64,000 bases of DNA from Anastrepha obliqua (Eukaryota; Arthropoda; Insecta; Diptera; Tephritidae), in NCBI RefSeq assembly GCF_027943255.1, contig NC_072893.1, forward strand, positions 7,192,001 through 7,256,000, written 5' to 3'. Below are positions 1 to 10,199 of the stretch, piece by piece. The first letter of the stretch is position 1, and every line of letters begins with the position of its first letter. The notes below the pieces were generated by a model. The model had not been told where the DNA came from. It ran no database searches and saw only the letters and a program-made list of their open reading frames with translations. A program made the translations under genes and the position numbers.

Positions 1-70
1 CATGTAATATATTACAACAAAAAACACATGACCGTCATAGAAAATTCAAAGGACGAATGATCTGTTAGGA

Positions 71-314
71 TGCTCTCGACTAAACATCTCACACATCACT
101 GCAACCCTTAAAGGTCATTGGAAAGTAGGGGAGCATGCAGCCAGACTCAACCTCCCCTCCCATCTGCAGAAGCTGTCAAGCGGCAAGGGCGAAGGAAAGT
201 CTTTTCCACTCTTTCTGTGGATGTCCGAGGCTAGCTAGGGCACGACTCCGCTCCTTCGGTAAGCCTTTCCTACAGCAAATTAAGGAGATCTCAGACATCG
301 ACATAAAGGATTAG
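71..314 (+). mobile_element. LINE polyprotein C-terminal tail, frameshifted
   Basis: Remnant of the last part of a non-LTR retrotransposon polyprotein (the piece after the RNase H domain). One frame reads GHWKVGEHAARL from 113; a frameshift near 160 brings in a zinc-knuckle-like C-x2-C...H...C run at about 165-224 (CRSC, then HSFCGC), followed by LARARLRSFGKPF and a TAG at 312-314. The same order occurs in the longer relic at 16150-17358. The RT and RNase H parts lie outside the window or are lost. Assignment rests on motif order only; the exact clade is not determined. Confidence 0.6.
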
Positions 315-1432
315 ACATCATCACACGAAACAGTGCTAGTAAAACGGTGTTACTAATTAGGATTATTTCAGTGGAAATATTGAACCACTTCATCAACAAC
401 ACCAACAACAACAGCAATGGCCGCTCCAAAATCTCAGTCATGACTGACGGAAATGGTCCCGATGCCATCACGACCAGGCTGTCGGTGTATGCTAATATCT
501 TCACCCTATCCTTATTGAACACTGTAGAGCTTCGTTGATAGCAACTAGCAAAAGGGCAGACGAAATTAATCTACCCTACGGCATCCTCTGTGCACGAATC
601 TTGTGATATCTTGTTCTCAGCACGATGCCATGTGTTTCCCGGCCTGCCCCTTGTTCGTCTGTCTTGGGCATTCCAGTGTAGCGCAGTTTGGGGGATTTCA
701 CTAACATCTTTTCGGAGCGGATAACTGATTCAACCATATTTTAATTTCCTTATATCAGCTTCAATGCCATTTTGACTACATTTTTATATTCCACAGCCTC
801 TCGTTACTTATTGTTCGTGGTCAACAGATTTTCAGCACGCACCTCAAATATTGCCTTACAAATGATTGTAAATGAATTGCGAATAATGATAGTGGACGTA
901 TGCCATGTGGTTGATCCATACAATAACCTAGTTTTAACAAAATTTCATAATTCAAAGTAAAAATGTATGAGGAAATTCTTAGTTGTTGATTAATTTATAT
1001 AAATTCACATTTATTTACTTTCTATCTTTTTAACTAAATTTTTACTAAACTCATTATTTATTTATAAATAATCCTCGGGTATGATTTTGAAACACGAATT
1101 CGATTTTAAAGACGAGTTCGATTTTCTGACACTAAATTGGTTTTTGGTTCAAACATTCAAATAACTGTTTATCGAGTCCTGAGCTGCATTCAAAAACCAA
1201 TTAAAATAAACTCTAAATGAATCATAACGAAAACTAATGAAATATTGTAACTTTTGCCGCACAAAATAGTTTCTTCGGACTTAGGTGCGCCTCGCCAACA
1301 TCGCACTTATATACCCAGGGTCGGTGCCGCAATTATTGCGATTGCACCAACCACACACAGCTGCGAAGAGCTGAAAAGGCCAAAAGTCAACAAAAGTGTT
1401 AAAGGAAACCCAAAATGACTAACTCAAAAACC

Positions 1433-1460
<28 letters not shown>
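1433..1460 (+). repeat. 28-base poly(A) run
   Basis: An uninterrupted run of 28 adenines. No LINE or SINE body abuts it on the left (the preceding bases are a CAAAA-rich tract), so it reads as a simple homopolymer rather than a retrotransposon tail. Confidence 0.9.
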
Positions 1461-1463
<3 letters not shown>

Positions 1464-1599
1464 TAGCAAATAAAACAGCAAACAGCACATAAATTGCTGA
1501 AAACAACACTAAAACTACAACACAAACAAGCAGTTGTGCAATTGTTTGCACAAACAACAAACTGGTACTGTGGCAACATTGAAAAAGTTGGTGGCGTAA

Positions 1600-1780
1600 T
1601 AATTTCTCAGTCGTAGCGGCGCCGGGCGTTCCGGTTTGCAGCGGGTGTAAAATTGGTGATAAACAAATTAATTTAATTGCAACGGTGCACAGTGTAGGAA
1701 GTGAAGGGCAGCGAGAGGCGGGGCGCGGGGCGCGAGTGTGTGAGTGCGAAGCAGGACAGCAGTTACAAGTACAAATATTG
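1600..1780 (+). promoter_or_regulatory. Possible host core promoter / 5' UTR
   Basis: A GC- and CpG-rich block in AT-rich DNA. It holds an insect-type initiator match, TCAGTC, at 1607-1612, followed by a GGCGCCGGGCG run and G-rich sequence up to about 1740. No clear TATA box or downstream element at the expected spacing was seen. This is a weak, composition-based call that could equally be chance; transcript starts would decide it. Confidence 0.2.
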
Positions 1781-2364
1781 CCATAAGCAGTGGCCTTTTA
1801 TTCTTTGACTTTTTGTGCGCTTTTGTCGCTTGTGCGTCGCTGTGTTTTCCCATTGAATCCTTTTGCTTCGCTTCCAGCGTCGGTTTCACTTTTGGTTAGG
1901 CAAAAGCGTGTTGTAAAAACATCTGCTACTGTATTGGTGCGCCGCATTGTCAGTGTTTTCGTGCTTCCTTTGCTTTAATTTCTTATTTTGTTTTTGTGTG
2001 TGTTTTTGCTTTTGTTGCCGGCACTTTTGTTTTTGTGCTTTCAATTAAATTTTCATTTAATTTCATTGCAATTGAATTCATTGTAGCGTTTTATTGTTTT
2101 TCGATGTTGCGAATGGTACTTTACAGTTGACCTATTCGATGGAAATATTAAAGGTGGCCAAAAAGAAAAAAAAAAAACAATTTTTGTTTCACGAAATGCT
2201 AATCTTTTGATAAAATACATAAACAGTATTGGGCAAAACTTAAGCGCTTTTTAATGCGTTCTATGTATCAAATTGAAAAAGGAACTATTAAAATAGACAG
2301 TCTGCTTAATGGAGGCGTGCCCGCTATAACTTAGAAACTATAATATTTACAATTCAATAAAATA

Positions 2365-3399
2365 CCACCTTGATCAAAAAGTTCCCGGAATATATTCAGA
2401 AAATTCAAAATGTAAGTTTATTCCTCAAAAGTGATAATATCCCTTCAAAGTACTCAACATCAACTGTAACGCACTTATACAAGCGTCTGATCCAGCTCTC
2501 AAAATATTTCTGGAACTTTATTTTCGGTATAGCCATCGGAGCCATCTTCCATTTCTTCACTGTTCCCTTTACTTCCTTTCGGTTGTTAAAACGCGTTCCT
2601 CGTCCTGGTTTTTTGACTCGATCAAAAAGAAAAAAATTATAGCGACTTATATAAGGTAAATTTGATGGCTGTTGGATGGTATTCGTTTCGTCCGTTTCAT
2701 CCTTGGCCAACAATTCACGGATAATGATGGCACTGTGCGAAGGTGCGTTGTCATGGTGCAACTGCCACGAGTTATTTTCCCACAAATCCTTTCTTTGTTG
2801 GCGAATTGCCTCACGTAAACCATAAAACGTCTCATAACGCCCAAATAATAGTGTTTATTTACTATCTGGCCTTCTGGCCAAAAATGTAATCCATAAAAAC
2901 CGTCGGCATTTCCTTCTCTTTTGGGTTCTCTCTTTCAGGTTCTTTGAAACCAATTTTGCAACAAACACAAATCATTAACTTCATCTGAAAACTCTCTGAT
3001 GGTTAATTTGAGGTTATTTATTAACTTTTCTTTCACTTTATTGATGCTTTCATCAGCTCTTGATGTCCTGATATTACGTTCCTATCATTACCGAAACAGT
3101 TTCCCAACATTTCTAAGACTTTCACAACATTACCATTGCGTCCATTCCAAGACAAACTCGTTCAAATCCATTTTTAGAACTGTAAAAAATCGCTACACGT
3201 GCAGAAGTAGATATACTTACTTTACTTTACTATACTTTAGACATATAACTTTTGCAAATGTGAAGCAAAGACTATCAAATTTGAATATGAATGTTGAGCA
3301 CCTGTGGCAACCTAACAAAAAAAAAAAAAACAGAACTAACTTCAATTGACTTAGAGCGTCATATGGTCATTGTTTCGGTAACTTTTTGATCAAGGTGTG
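2365..3399 (-). mobile_element. Mariner-like element, degenerate transposase
   Basis: DNA transposon with matching ends: CCACCTTGATCAAAAAGTT at the left and its near-complement ending ...TTTTTGATCAAGGTGTG at the right, each next to a TA. On the minus strand the 3' half of a DD34D-type transposase is readable in pieces: GQIVNKHYYLGVMRR, then WENNSWQLHHDNAPSH (second catalytic Asp, near 2750), then LPYISRYNFFLF, where the expected third Asp is Asn. N-terminal helix-turn-helix scraps (SRADESINKVKEKL) lie near 3050-3120, but the block around the first catalytic Asp is missing. Inactive; about 1.03 kb against about 1.3 kb for intact mariners. Confidence 0.8.
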
Positions 3400-3934
3400 T
3401 ATATAGCAACACCATTCGTGGCTTCACATTCTCGAGTCATACTTTGTGTAGATTTCTGCGCAAATATTTTGAGGCGACTGTGAAGGCCAATCTGACATTT
3501 CAATCCCATTTTGCTGTTTCCACTCTACATACTTTCGGCTTCGATGCTTGGGATCGTTGTGAGATCCTGTAACATCCAAGGTTGGCTAACCCTTCCAAAT
3601 ATCTTAGCAGCTGATGGGAATGTTGCTTTTTGGTAAAATTTTATTCATCAGAACTGCCCAAAATTGGTGGTAAACACAAATAAACGGCAAAATCCTTTTT
3701 CAGAGAAGCAGCGCCAAGCAAAAACCTTAACTGAATGCTCAATAATTCGTGGAAATTGTCGATTATCAGCAGAAGACCAGGACCAACGTATGCAACTATG
3801 TTTACCGTTGACTATAACTGCAATAAAAAAGTGCCGAACCGAATTTGAATTCATATAATTTTTTTTGTAGTTTTTCTAATTTTTTCATAAAATAATAATA
3901 ATATAATAAATATTACGAAAGTGTTAATATTATA
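3400..3934. other. No gene recognised; short ORF 3664-3858
   Basis: Sequence between two mariner elements. A 64-codon ORF on the plus strand (3664-3858, basic and Gln/Lys-rich, ending CRTEFEFI) is not recognised and has no supporting context. The right part (3860-3934) is T-rich then ATA-rich. Confidence 0.4.
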
Positions 3935-3964
3935 ATAGGACTATGAATAGGTTCGTGCGGTTTT
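3935..3964 (+). repeat. Mariner left terminal inverted repeat
   Basis: Starts ATAGGACTATGAATAGG and continues through TTCGTGCGG into TTTT. It matches the complement of 5191-5220 at 29 of 30 positions (G versus A at the fifteenth to sixteenth base). This is the transposase binding and cleavage end distal to the ORF start. Confidence 0.9.
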
Positions 3965-4007
3965 TTTTCGAAATTTGAAACTTTATTGACGTAAAATGGT
4001 TACAAAT

Positions 4008-5048
4008 TTAATATTCAAAGTATTGTCCATCGCTTACTACTACTTTTTCCCATCTTTCTGGCAATTCACGGATTCCCTTTGTGAAAAATTCGGTCGGTTT
4101 TGCCGCAATCCACGAATCGATCCATTTTTTGACTTCATCGTAATTACGGAAGTGCTGGTCAGCCAGGCCATGTTGCATCGATCGGAAGAGATAGTAATCG
4201 GATGGCGCAAGGTCTGGACTATACGGCGGGTGGGGTAGGACATCCCATTTGAGCGTTTCTAAGTATGTTTTGACCACTTGTGCAACATGTGGCCGAGCAT
4301 TGTCATGTTGCAAAATAACTTTGTCGTGTCTATCGGCGTATTGCGGCCGTTTTTCTCGCAGTGCTCGGCTCAAACGCATCAATTGTCGTCGGTAGACATC
4401 CCCCGTAATCGTTTCATTCGGTTTCAGTAGCTCATAATACACAACACCCAGCTGGTCCCACCAGATACACAGCATAACCTTCAGGCCATGAATATTCTGC
4501 GCCGACGTCGATGTTGAAGCATGCCCAGGGTATCCATACGTTGCCCGACGTTTTGGATTGTCGTAATGGACCCACTTTTCATAGCCAGTCACAATTCGAT
4601 GCAAAAAACCCTTTCTTTTGTGCCGTTGAAGCAGTTGTTCGCATGCCATAAAACGGCGTTCAACGTCTCTTGGCTTCAATTCATACGGCACCCAATGGCC
4701 TACCTTTCGGATCATTCTCATGGCTTTTAAACGTTTGGAAATGGTTGATTGATCAACTCCCAAAGTTTTTGCAACCTCTTCTTGCGTTTGAGCCGGATCT
4801 TGATCGAGCAATTCCTCCAATTCGGTATCCATGAACTTTGGCGGCGCACCCTCGCGTTCTTCGTCTTCCAAGCCAAAATCAGCACTTTTAAAGCGTGCAA
4901 ACCACTTCTGGCACGTTCGCTCAGCTAGAGCATGCTCACCATAAACTTCCACCAAGATACGATGACTTTCGGCTGCTTTTTTCTTCATATTAAAATAATG
5001 AAGAAGAATTCCCCGCAAAAACACATTATTTGGCACGAAATTCGACAT
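4008..5048 (-). CDS. Mariner transposase, uninterrupted but with first catalytic Asp replaced by Tyr
   Basis: Cut-and-paste transposase of the DD34D mariner family, 346 codons, full family length. The start at 5048 (MSNFVPNN) is preferred over the in-frame ATG two codons upstream because family members begin with M-S-x-F-V-P. The N-terminal paired helix-turn-helix region (TCQKWFARF, QSTISKRLKAM) binds the terminal repeats; the linker motif reads WVPYEL where WVPHEL is usual. The catalytic core has HDNARPH (second Asp, residue 249) and YSPDLAPSDYYLF (third Asp, residue 284), 34 residues apart. The first catalytic residue, in the normally invariant VTGDEKW, is Tyr (VTGYEKW, residue 156; codon at 4581-4583). 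One base change, GAT to TAT, explains it. No frameshift or stop otherwise. DNA binding may survive, but catalysis should not. Confidence 0.93.
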   Translation of the reverse strand: MSNFVPNNVFLRGILLHYFNMKKKAAESHRILVEVYGEHALAERTCQKWFARFKSADFGLEDEEREGAPPKFMDTELEELLDQDPAQTQEEVAKTLGVDQSTISKRLKAMRMIRKVGHWVPYELKPRDVERRFMACEQLLQRHKRKGFLHRIVTGYEKWVHYDNPKRRATYGYPGHASTSTSAQNIHGLKVMLCIWWDQLGVVYYELLKPNETITGDVYRRQLMRLSRALREKRPQYADRHDKVILQHDNARPHVAQVVKTYLETLKWDVLPHPPYSPDLAPSDYYLFRSMQHGLADQHFRNYDEVKKWIDSWIAAKPTEFFTKGIRELPERWEKVVVSDGQYFEY

Positions 5049-5190
5049 TTTCAAGTGTGGTAAAAATATTGTTGTTTACGCTTCAAATAAAAAACTTATA
5101 CTGACGTATGTGCCTTACGACAGTAGCTCTCCAATGAATGTTTGGAAATGTGGATCGATGGAATAATAATCAAGTTACGCCATCTGTTGT

Positions 5191-5220
5191 AAAACCGCAC
5201 GAACTTATTCATAGTCCTAT
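5191..5220 (-). repeat. Mariner right terminal inverted repeat
   Basis: Reads ...CCGCACGAACTTATTCATAG then TCCTAT into the TA at 5221-5222. It is the complement of 3935-3964 with one mismatch and lies on the transposase-start side. The core GCACGAACTTAT recurs at the right end of the different mariner at 10200-11009. Confidence 0.9.
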
Positions 5221-5224
5221 TAGA

Positions 5225-6210
5225 AAATTGATTTCGCTCTGCCTATATACGGCCACTGTGCCAAGAATCATCTGGCGCTACTGCAAGCACCATATCACAC
5301 AGTCGACTATTCAACATAGTTCAAAGAACGTTACAGTTTACACGGCAAAGCAACAATCCTTCGGCCCTGTCGCAGTGCATCACACTCGCCAAAGAATTGA
5401 GCTCCGAGTCTTATGAGAACACCAGCACACCCTCAGTGGGTTTCCCTTAAATCCTGTTTCTATAATGGATTATTCTGCCTTAAAGAAATTGGAACAACTT
5501 CGGTCCAATACATACAGCACTACAGCGAAGCTATTGAGCCTTTCTTAGCAGAATGGGATTTTATATGCACTGACAGATCCAAATTGGACACCAGCACATT
5601 TGTTGTGACAAATAGCGCCGATGCCACAACTTCTGTCGGTGCTCTGCCTACATACTGCTCAGCTTTCACAGCAGAAGCGGCTGCAGTTGCACTGCATGAA
5701 GTGGTAATGTGTGCCTTCTAAACCAGAAAGAAACATGTCATATGCAGCGACAGCAAATCCGTTATTGAAGCCTTGCAGAACCCAAAAAAAAAAACAAAGA
5801 TGTGCTACTGATATGATACGAAAGAAAGCACGTAATAAAAGATATGTGGGTTCTTGGTCATGCTAAAATCAAAGGCAACGCAGTCGCTGATGAGCGTGCA
5901 AATGCAGCCATTGCATTTTTTTAACCACCTCACTCAAAATTATCTAGAAAAGTATGTGTCAGATTACTGAGCCGGCAAACTCATTGATTTGGGCCACCTT
6001 TACTACAAATTAAATAATCCCCGTGCGACTAAACCGATTTTCGGGGTTTTCTTGCAGAGTTATCAGAACCTTTGTGTGTCTAAGAATTGATCTTTTAACT
6101 CCCATTCATAGTAATTTACTAAATGCAGCAATCGACCAGATTTATCAGTGTAACATCTCCTGGACGAATGACCTGGCTTAAGCCAGATCCGAACAACAGT
6201 TTTTGGCAAT
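5225..6210 (+). mobile_element. I-like LINE: RT C-terminus and RNase H domain, broken
   Basis: Tail of a non-LTR retrotransposon polyprotein. A frame beginning PIYGHCAKNHLALLQAPYHT (about 5250-5310) matches the segment that follows the RT thumb in I-type LINEs. It is followed by an RNase H domain: CTDRSKLDTST (first active-site region, Gly to Arg in the usual TDGSK, near 5567), AFTAEAAAVALHE, CSDSKSVIEALQNP (near 5740), and VLGHAKIKGNAVADE (near 5850, usually VPGHAKI). Stops and shifts occur around 5720, 5810 and 5920. Coding similarity fades after about 5960; the remainder to 6210 is probably its 3' end. A mariner lies at its left edge and a SINE interrupts it on the right. Confidence 0.75.
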
Positions 6211-6222
6211 AGCAAAACATCT
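6211..6222 (+). repeat. SINE target-site duplication, left copy
   Basis: AGCAAAACATCT, repeated exactly at 7272-7283. The two copies bracket the SINE at 6223-7271 together with the DD41D insertion inside it. Confidence 0.85.
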
Positions 6223-7271
6223 ATATATATACAGGGTGGGCCATATAGTGTTTGCTTTTTGAACCACCTATTTTTTTGAGAATGGTAACACAAATGGCAT
6301 GTCAAATATGTTCATAATTTACTTAAAGGTTTGACATTTACGAAATGGGACGTTATACGCTTGAACTGAATTGGGAAGTATTGAAAACCTATTTCCAAAG
6401 TGGTGAGTCTTCTTCTTCTTCCGCGGTTACAGTAAATGGCGAACGTTACCGTGACATGCTCAACGAGTTTTTGTTTCCAAAAATTGAAGAGGATGACATG
6501 GACGACATTTGGTTTCAACGGGACGGTGCAACTTGTCACCCTGCCAAAGTTGCACTCGAACTTTTGACTACCGTTTTTGAAAACCGAATAATCAGCCGAA
6601 ATACCGATATCAATTGGCCGCCTCGGAGCTGTGATTTAAGCCCGTTTGACTATTTTTTGTGGGAAGTCGTTAAGGACAAATGCTATGCGAACCATCCAGA
6701 GACGATTGATGCTTTAAAACACGAAATCGAAATTGCCATTCATGAAATTGGAGCCCAAACAATCGAAAATGTGCTTAAAAATTGGGTTGATCGAATGGCC
6801 TACTGTAAAGTCAGTCATGACAGTCATTTGAACGATATTATTTCTCATTCACAAATGTCAATGTTCAATCTTCAAAATAAAAAAAAGTTTGAAAAAATAT
6901 TGATTAGTTTTTTTTTATCGCCGATTAAAAAAGCAAATTTTACATGGCCCACCCTATATATAATTGGCGCGTACACCCCTTTTGGGTGTTTGGCCGAGCT
7001 CCTCCTCCTATTTGTGGCGTGCGTCTTGATGTTGTTCCACAAATGGAGGGACCTACAGTTTCAAGCCGACTCCGAACGGCAGATATTTTTATAAGGAGTT
7101 TTTTCATGGGAGAAATACACTCGGAGGTTTGCCATTGCCTGCGAAGGGCGACCGCTATTAGAAAAATGTTTATCTTAATTTTTGGTGTTTCACCGAGATT
7201 CGAACCGACGTTCTCTCTGTGAATTGCGAATGGTAGTCACGCACCAACCCATTCGGCTACGGCGGCCGCGC
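6223..7271 (-). mobile_element. tRNA-derived SINE copy 1, split by a DD41D element
   Basis: Short interspersed element read on the minus strand: the head at about 7269 reads GCCGCCGTAGCCGAATGGG (A-box-like) and, about 45 bases on, GGTTCGAATCTC (B box), i.e. a tRNA-derived pol III promoter. The body runs through ...GGCAATGGCAAACCTCCGAG and CCTCCATTTGTGGAACAAC to a 3' end CGCGCCAATTATATATA. It is flanked by a perfect 12-bp duplication (6211-6222 and 7272-7283). The (TA)n tail is interrupted at 6231-6957 by a DD41D transposon. ORFs across it are meaningless. Six other copies are in this window. Confidence 0.9.
6231..6957 (+). mobile_element. DD41D mariner-like element with large internal deletion
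   Basis: Ends carry inverted AGGGTGGGCCAT (6233-6244) and ATGGCCCACCCT (6944-6955), inserted into a TA run. The ORF from 6345 keeps the first 20 or so residues (MGRYTLELNW...FQSGES), then jumps, via a Ser-rich stretch, to VTVNGERYRDML. The deletion removes the DNA-binding domain and first catalytic Asp. The rest is clean: WFQRDGATCHP (second Asp, ORF residue 60) and RSCDLSPFDYFLW (third Asp, residue 102), 41 residues apart, which places it in the DD41D (rosa/visitor) branch of Tc1/mariner. The ORF continues past the end of the element by read-through. It cannot be autonomous. Confidence 0.85.
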
Positions 7272-7283
7272 AGCAAAACATCT
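7272..7283 (+). repeat. SINE target-site duplication, right copy
   Basis: Exact repeat of the 12 bases at 6211-6222, directly after the SINE 5' end. Confidence 0.85.
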
Positions 7284-8958
7284 GGTCATCTGAAATTAGT
7301 TAACTCAGATAAAATTAACGCTTTCGAAAATTTTCAAATATATAATCTTTTTTGCATACCTTTTAAATACGTATTTGATTGCGGTTAGCGAAAAGTTTCA
7401 AACTTTGAAAAATGGCTCGGACTATCGAGAAGCTTGGCCCACCCTGTCAATCGGAACTTTATCAATTTTTTGGGCCTATTACCAAAGCTACATGCCCCCT
7501 TAAAAGGTTTTCGCTTTTTTCTTGACGATCCGTATAACGGGTCTGTATCCGCTCTCTACCAGCACTCCTTACATAAATAGGCATAATTTCATTAGCGTTT
7601 ACTTTATATTTACAAAGAAATTTACTAATTGTCCAAAGAAGAAGCCTAATAATATCTTCTCATATACAAACACACAGCTGCAGAGGAAACATCTCTAATA
7701 AGCTTTCTTATGTCTGTAGCAGGAAACAGGCAGTCGGCGTATTTCAGAAAAAAGTGGCAAAATAACAGGTGTTTAAAAAAATTTTTAATAATATTATTAT
7801 AAGCAAGAATATGTCATATTTACCTTCACGCTTGGCTGCTTCCTACATTTAGACAGCTGATGTTGTCGACTTTGACTTTTGATTATGACAACATAATAGA
7901 ACAACTTGGCGCACAACAACGCGACACTACGCCGCGTAAGGGACCTCATAAAAGCGTATGAGTGCGTTAATGTGCGTCTAATGCGCTTTGTCATAATGCG
8001 ACTTTCTTTGTTTACATTTGTTGTTTTAGTTGTTAGAACACAGGATTAGCACATTACTGGTAGTCGACAGCGCAGCCCGTATGCTAAAAACAAGCACAAA
8101 ACACATGCGGCGGCTGTTACGTATACGCCAGGTAGTTTTAATCCTATTTGCGCGTTAGAAAAATGTGCGCCTAAAAGCGTGCTTCCACTACAGGTAGTGA
8201 ACATTGCAAGTTAAAATATTTCCCCGCCTATATGGGCACATACTCTCACACGCTTTTACAGCTTTATTGGTGTAATTTTAATTATAATTATCGCCATTAG
8301 TGTTATGTGTGTGCGTGAGTGGCGCAAAGAGGTACTGCGGTAGAAAACCATGTCTATGTTGTAGTTGAAAGTTTGTGGCATGAATGATGAATGGAGTTTG
8401 GCATACATTTACAAAATTAATATAATTTAATACACTTTCAGTCTGTGTTGTCAGTTTTGTATAGCTTTGAATGCAGAGCGGATGACGACTTTGAGGTAGT
8501 TCTATTTAAATGTTGAAAGTCTTCGTGTGCATGAATCCTTTCTTTTGTAAGCAATAATTTATTTGTCTTGCATTCAAGTTTCTGCATAAAACAATTATAT
8601 GGATTTATATCAACCAATTGTTCAAAATTGGACCTCCCATACACATAGAATCATTTTACAATTAGTTTTTAAGCAGCCGTAGAAGAAATGATTTTCTCTC
8701 AAGCAAACTTTCTTGTTGCATGTGAATTTTCGATAAGTTTGTGACTTTTGCACAATAAATATACATACATAGGTGTGCGGAAGCAGCGATGCAGCAGAAG
8801 AAACTTGTTTGTGGTGTTTTACGATGAATGTAAATACACTCCTGGGCATACAAAAGGTAAAACTATTTGAAATGGTAAAAATGTATATGTGTGCAAAGCA
8901 TTTTTATACATAACGAACATTTTTTATGACAAAACAGTAAACTTTGTAATATATTAAA
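7284..8958. other. No gene recognised
   Basis: 7284-7560 may be the continuation of the I-like LINE 3' region, since the SINE target duplication joins them, but no domain is visible. From about 7600 the sequence is AT-rich with scattered TG/CA-rich patches; short ORFs show no family signature. It looks like unique spacer or intron. Confidence 0.45.
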
Positions 8959-8960
8959 CA

Positions 8961-10195
8961 CGAGCTGTAACCGGAGCGCGTTGCTACGCCAACAACTAAA
9001 CAATATTTAAGAAAAATAACTTTAAAGAAAAATCAGTACACAAATATTCAATTCATTCTAAGCCATTTAATTGATTTTGTTTATTTCGAAAAAATTGTGA
9101 CATTACAAAGTTTAGTTTCAATTCGATGTTTATTGAACTGCTGTGGGATACACAATATTTCTTGTTTTTTCATCTGGTGCGTAGACGAATAAATCAGAAG
9201 GTTTTCCGACACGTGAGCAAGCCACATAGAGCTGTCCATTTGAGAAGCATGGCTTCTCCAAATTTAATCCACACACTCGTAACGATTGTCCTAGTCCTTT
9301 GTTAATAGTCATTGCGAAAGCGAGACGCACCGGGAACTGTAAACGTTTGAGTTCGAATGGCATATCTGTCGGGATCATGGGAATACGTGGCAACAGTACG
9401 TCTTCACCTTTGAATTTTCCAGTCAAAATTGTTGCCTCGATAACATTGTTTATCATTTTCTTGACTGAGAGTCTGGTTCCGTTGCAAAGTCGTGGTGGAT
9501 TTATGTTTCGAAGAAGAATGATGGGTACGCCAATTTTCAATGTAAGAACGTGCGGCGGCATGCCTGACAAATCAAGCGAATTCAAGAATTCAGCTGGATA
9601 GTTGACAACCTCGTCTTGATTCTACACAGTATCGATGGACTTATATGTCGTCGTTTCACTGGGTATTCCATGCTGAATTGTGAAGTTGATGGTATTGACA
9701 TCGATGTTTTTGGCTGCTAATATAGCACGCGTACTGAGCCACTGATGGTTTTTCTAGTTTTGTGCAATGTTTGGGAAAACTTTTTGCTCCAATTTGTCGA
9801 TGCTTTCTTTGATTTTACAGAAATTTGCTGGCAGGGTGATACATTGTGTAGATTCATCAATTTCCATTCGCCCATTTCCAATATTCAATAATTGTTTTGT
9901 AAAATTTTCAGCCGATGCATCCCGTTGTAGTTGTACACGCATGTTAGTTCGCAAAGTCAATTTCTGTAAATGACGCCATAGAACTGATGATTTAAGACAT
10001 GCATTAAGTTCATCAGCGGGTGTTGAACGTGGTATAATGGACAGTGTTTGTTGAAAATCACCAGACAATAAAATGAGTGCGCCACCGAAGATCCGTCTGT
10101 ATCCTCTCAAATCGTGTACGATCAAGCGCTTCCAATGCTTTCTTGTGAGACATTGTACATTCGACCCATATGATAATTTGACACGTTTGGAGTAC
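8961..10195 (-). mobile_element. Helitron fragment: Pif1-like helicase C-terminus and 3' end
   Basis: Rolling-circle transposon remnant. On the minus strand, from about 10195: WVECTMSHKKALEALDRT (Walker B-like DEC region with Asp to Val), a frameshift near 10118, then RRIFGGALILLSGDFQQTL, TNMRVQLQRDAS and LPANFCKI; a stop near 9757; WLSTRAILAAKN; a stop near 9624; then [20 protein letters not shown], and [19 protein letters not shown]...[20 protein letters not shown] ending at 9130. The helicase motif normally reads TINKAQGQS. About 170 bp after the stop comes a GC-rich segment GTAGCAACGCGCTCCGG and GCTCG at 8961-8965, where a CTAG-type Helitron 3' end would be expected. The Rep domain is absent: 5' truncated. 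Confidence 0.85.
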
Positions 10196-10199
10196 TTTT

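Larger units (their letters stand above)
315..2364. other. Unique sequence, no gene recognised
   Basis: No transposon signature or convincing coding run was found here. The stretch is AT-rich with homopolymer and CAA/ACA-rich patches, apart from a GC-rich block near 1600-1780 (see the separate entry). Short ORFs are present but low-complexity and not conserved in any family I recognise. It is a candidate host upstream region or intron. Confidence 0.5.
3935..5220 (-). mobile_element. Near-complete mariner element with TA target duplication
   Basis: A 1,286-bp mariner, the usual length for the family. Both ends carry the same 30-bp inverted repeat with one mismatch, and TA dinucleotides flank it at 3933-3934 and 5221-5222. 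It carries one uninterrupted transposase on the minus strand (4008-5048). The right flank runs straight into an I-like LINE (from about 5225), so the element probably landed in or at the edge of that older LINE. It is the youngest-looking transposon in the window. Confidence 0.95.

Noticed and set aside
2999..3349. 116-codon plus-strand ORF
   Set aside because: Lies within a mariner element whose transposase pieces are on the minus strand; no motif of its own.
6958..7275. Candidate tRNA gene from the A/B-box sequence on the minus strand
   Set aside because: It is the head of a SINE with body, tail and target duplication, repeated six more times; no folded mature tRNA is apparent.
7434..7447. 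TTGGCCCACCCTGT resembling a DD41D terminal repeat near the 6231 element
   Set aside because: No partner end or transposase sequence attached; a 12-base match is not enough.
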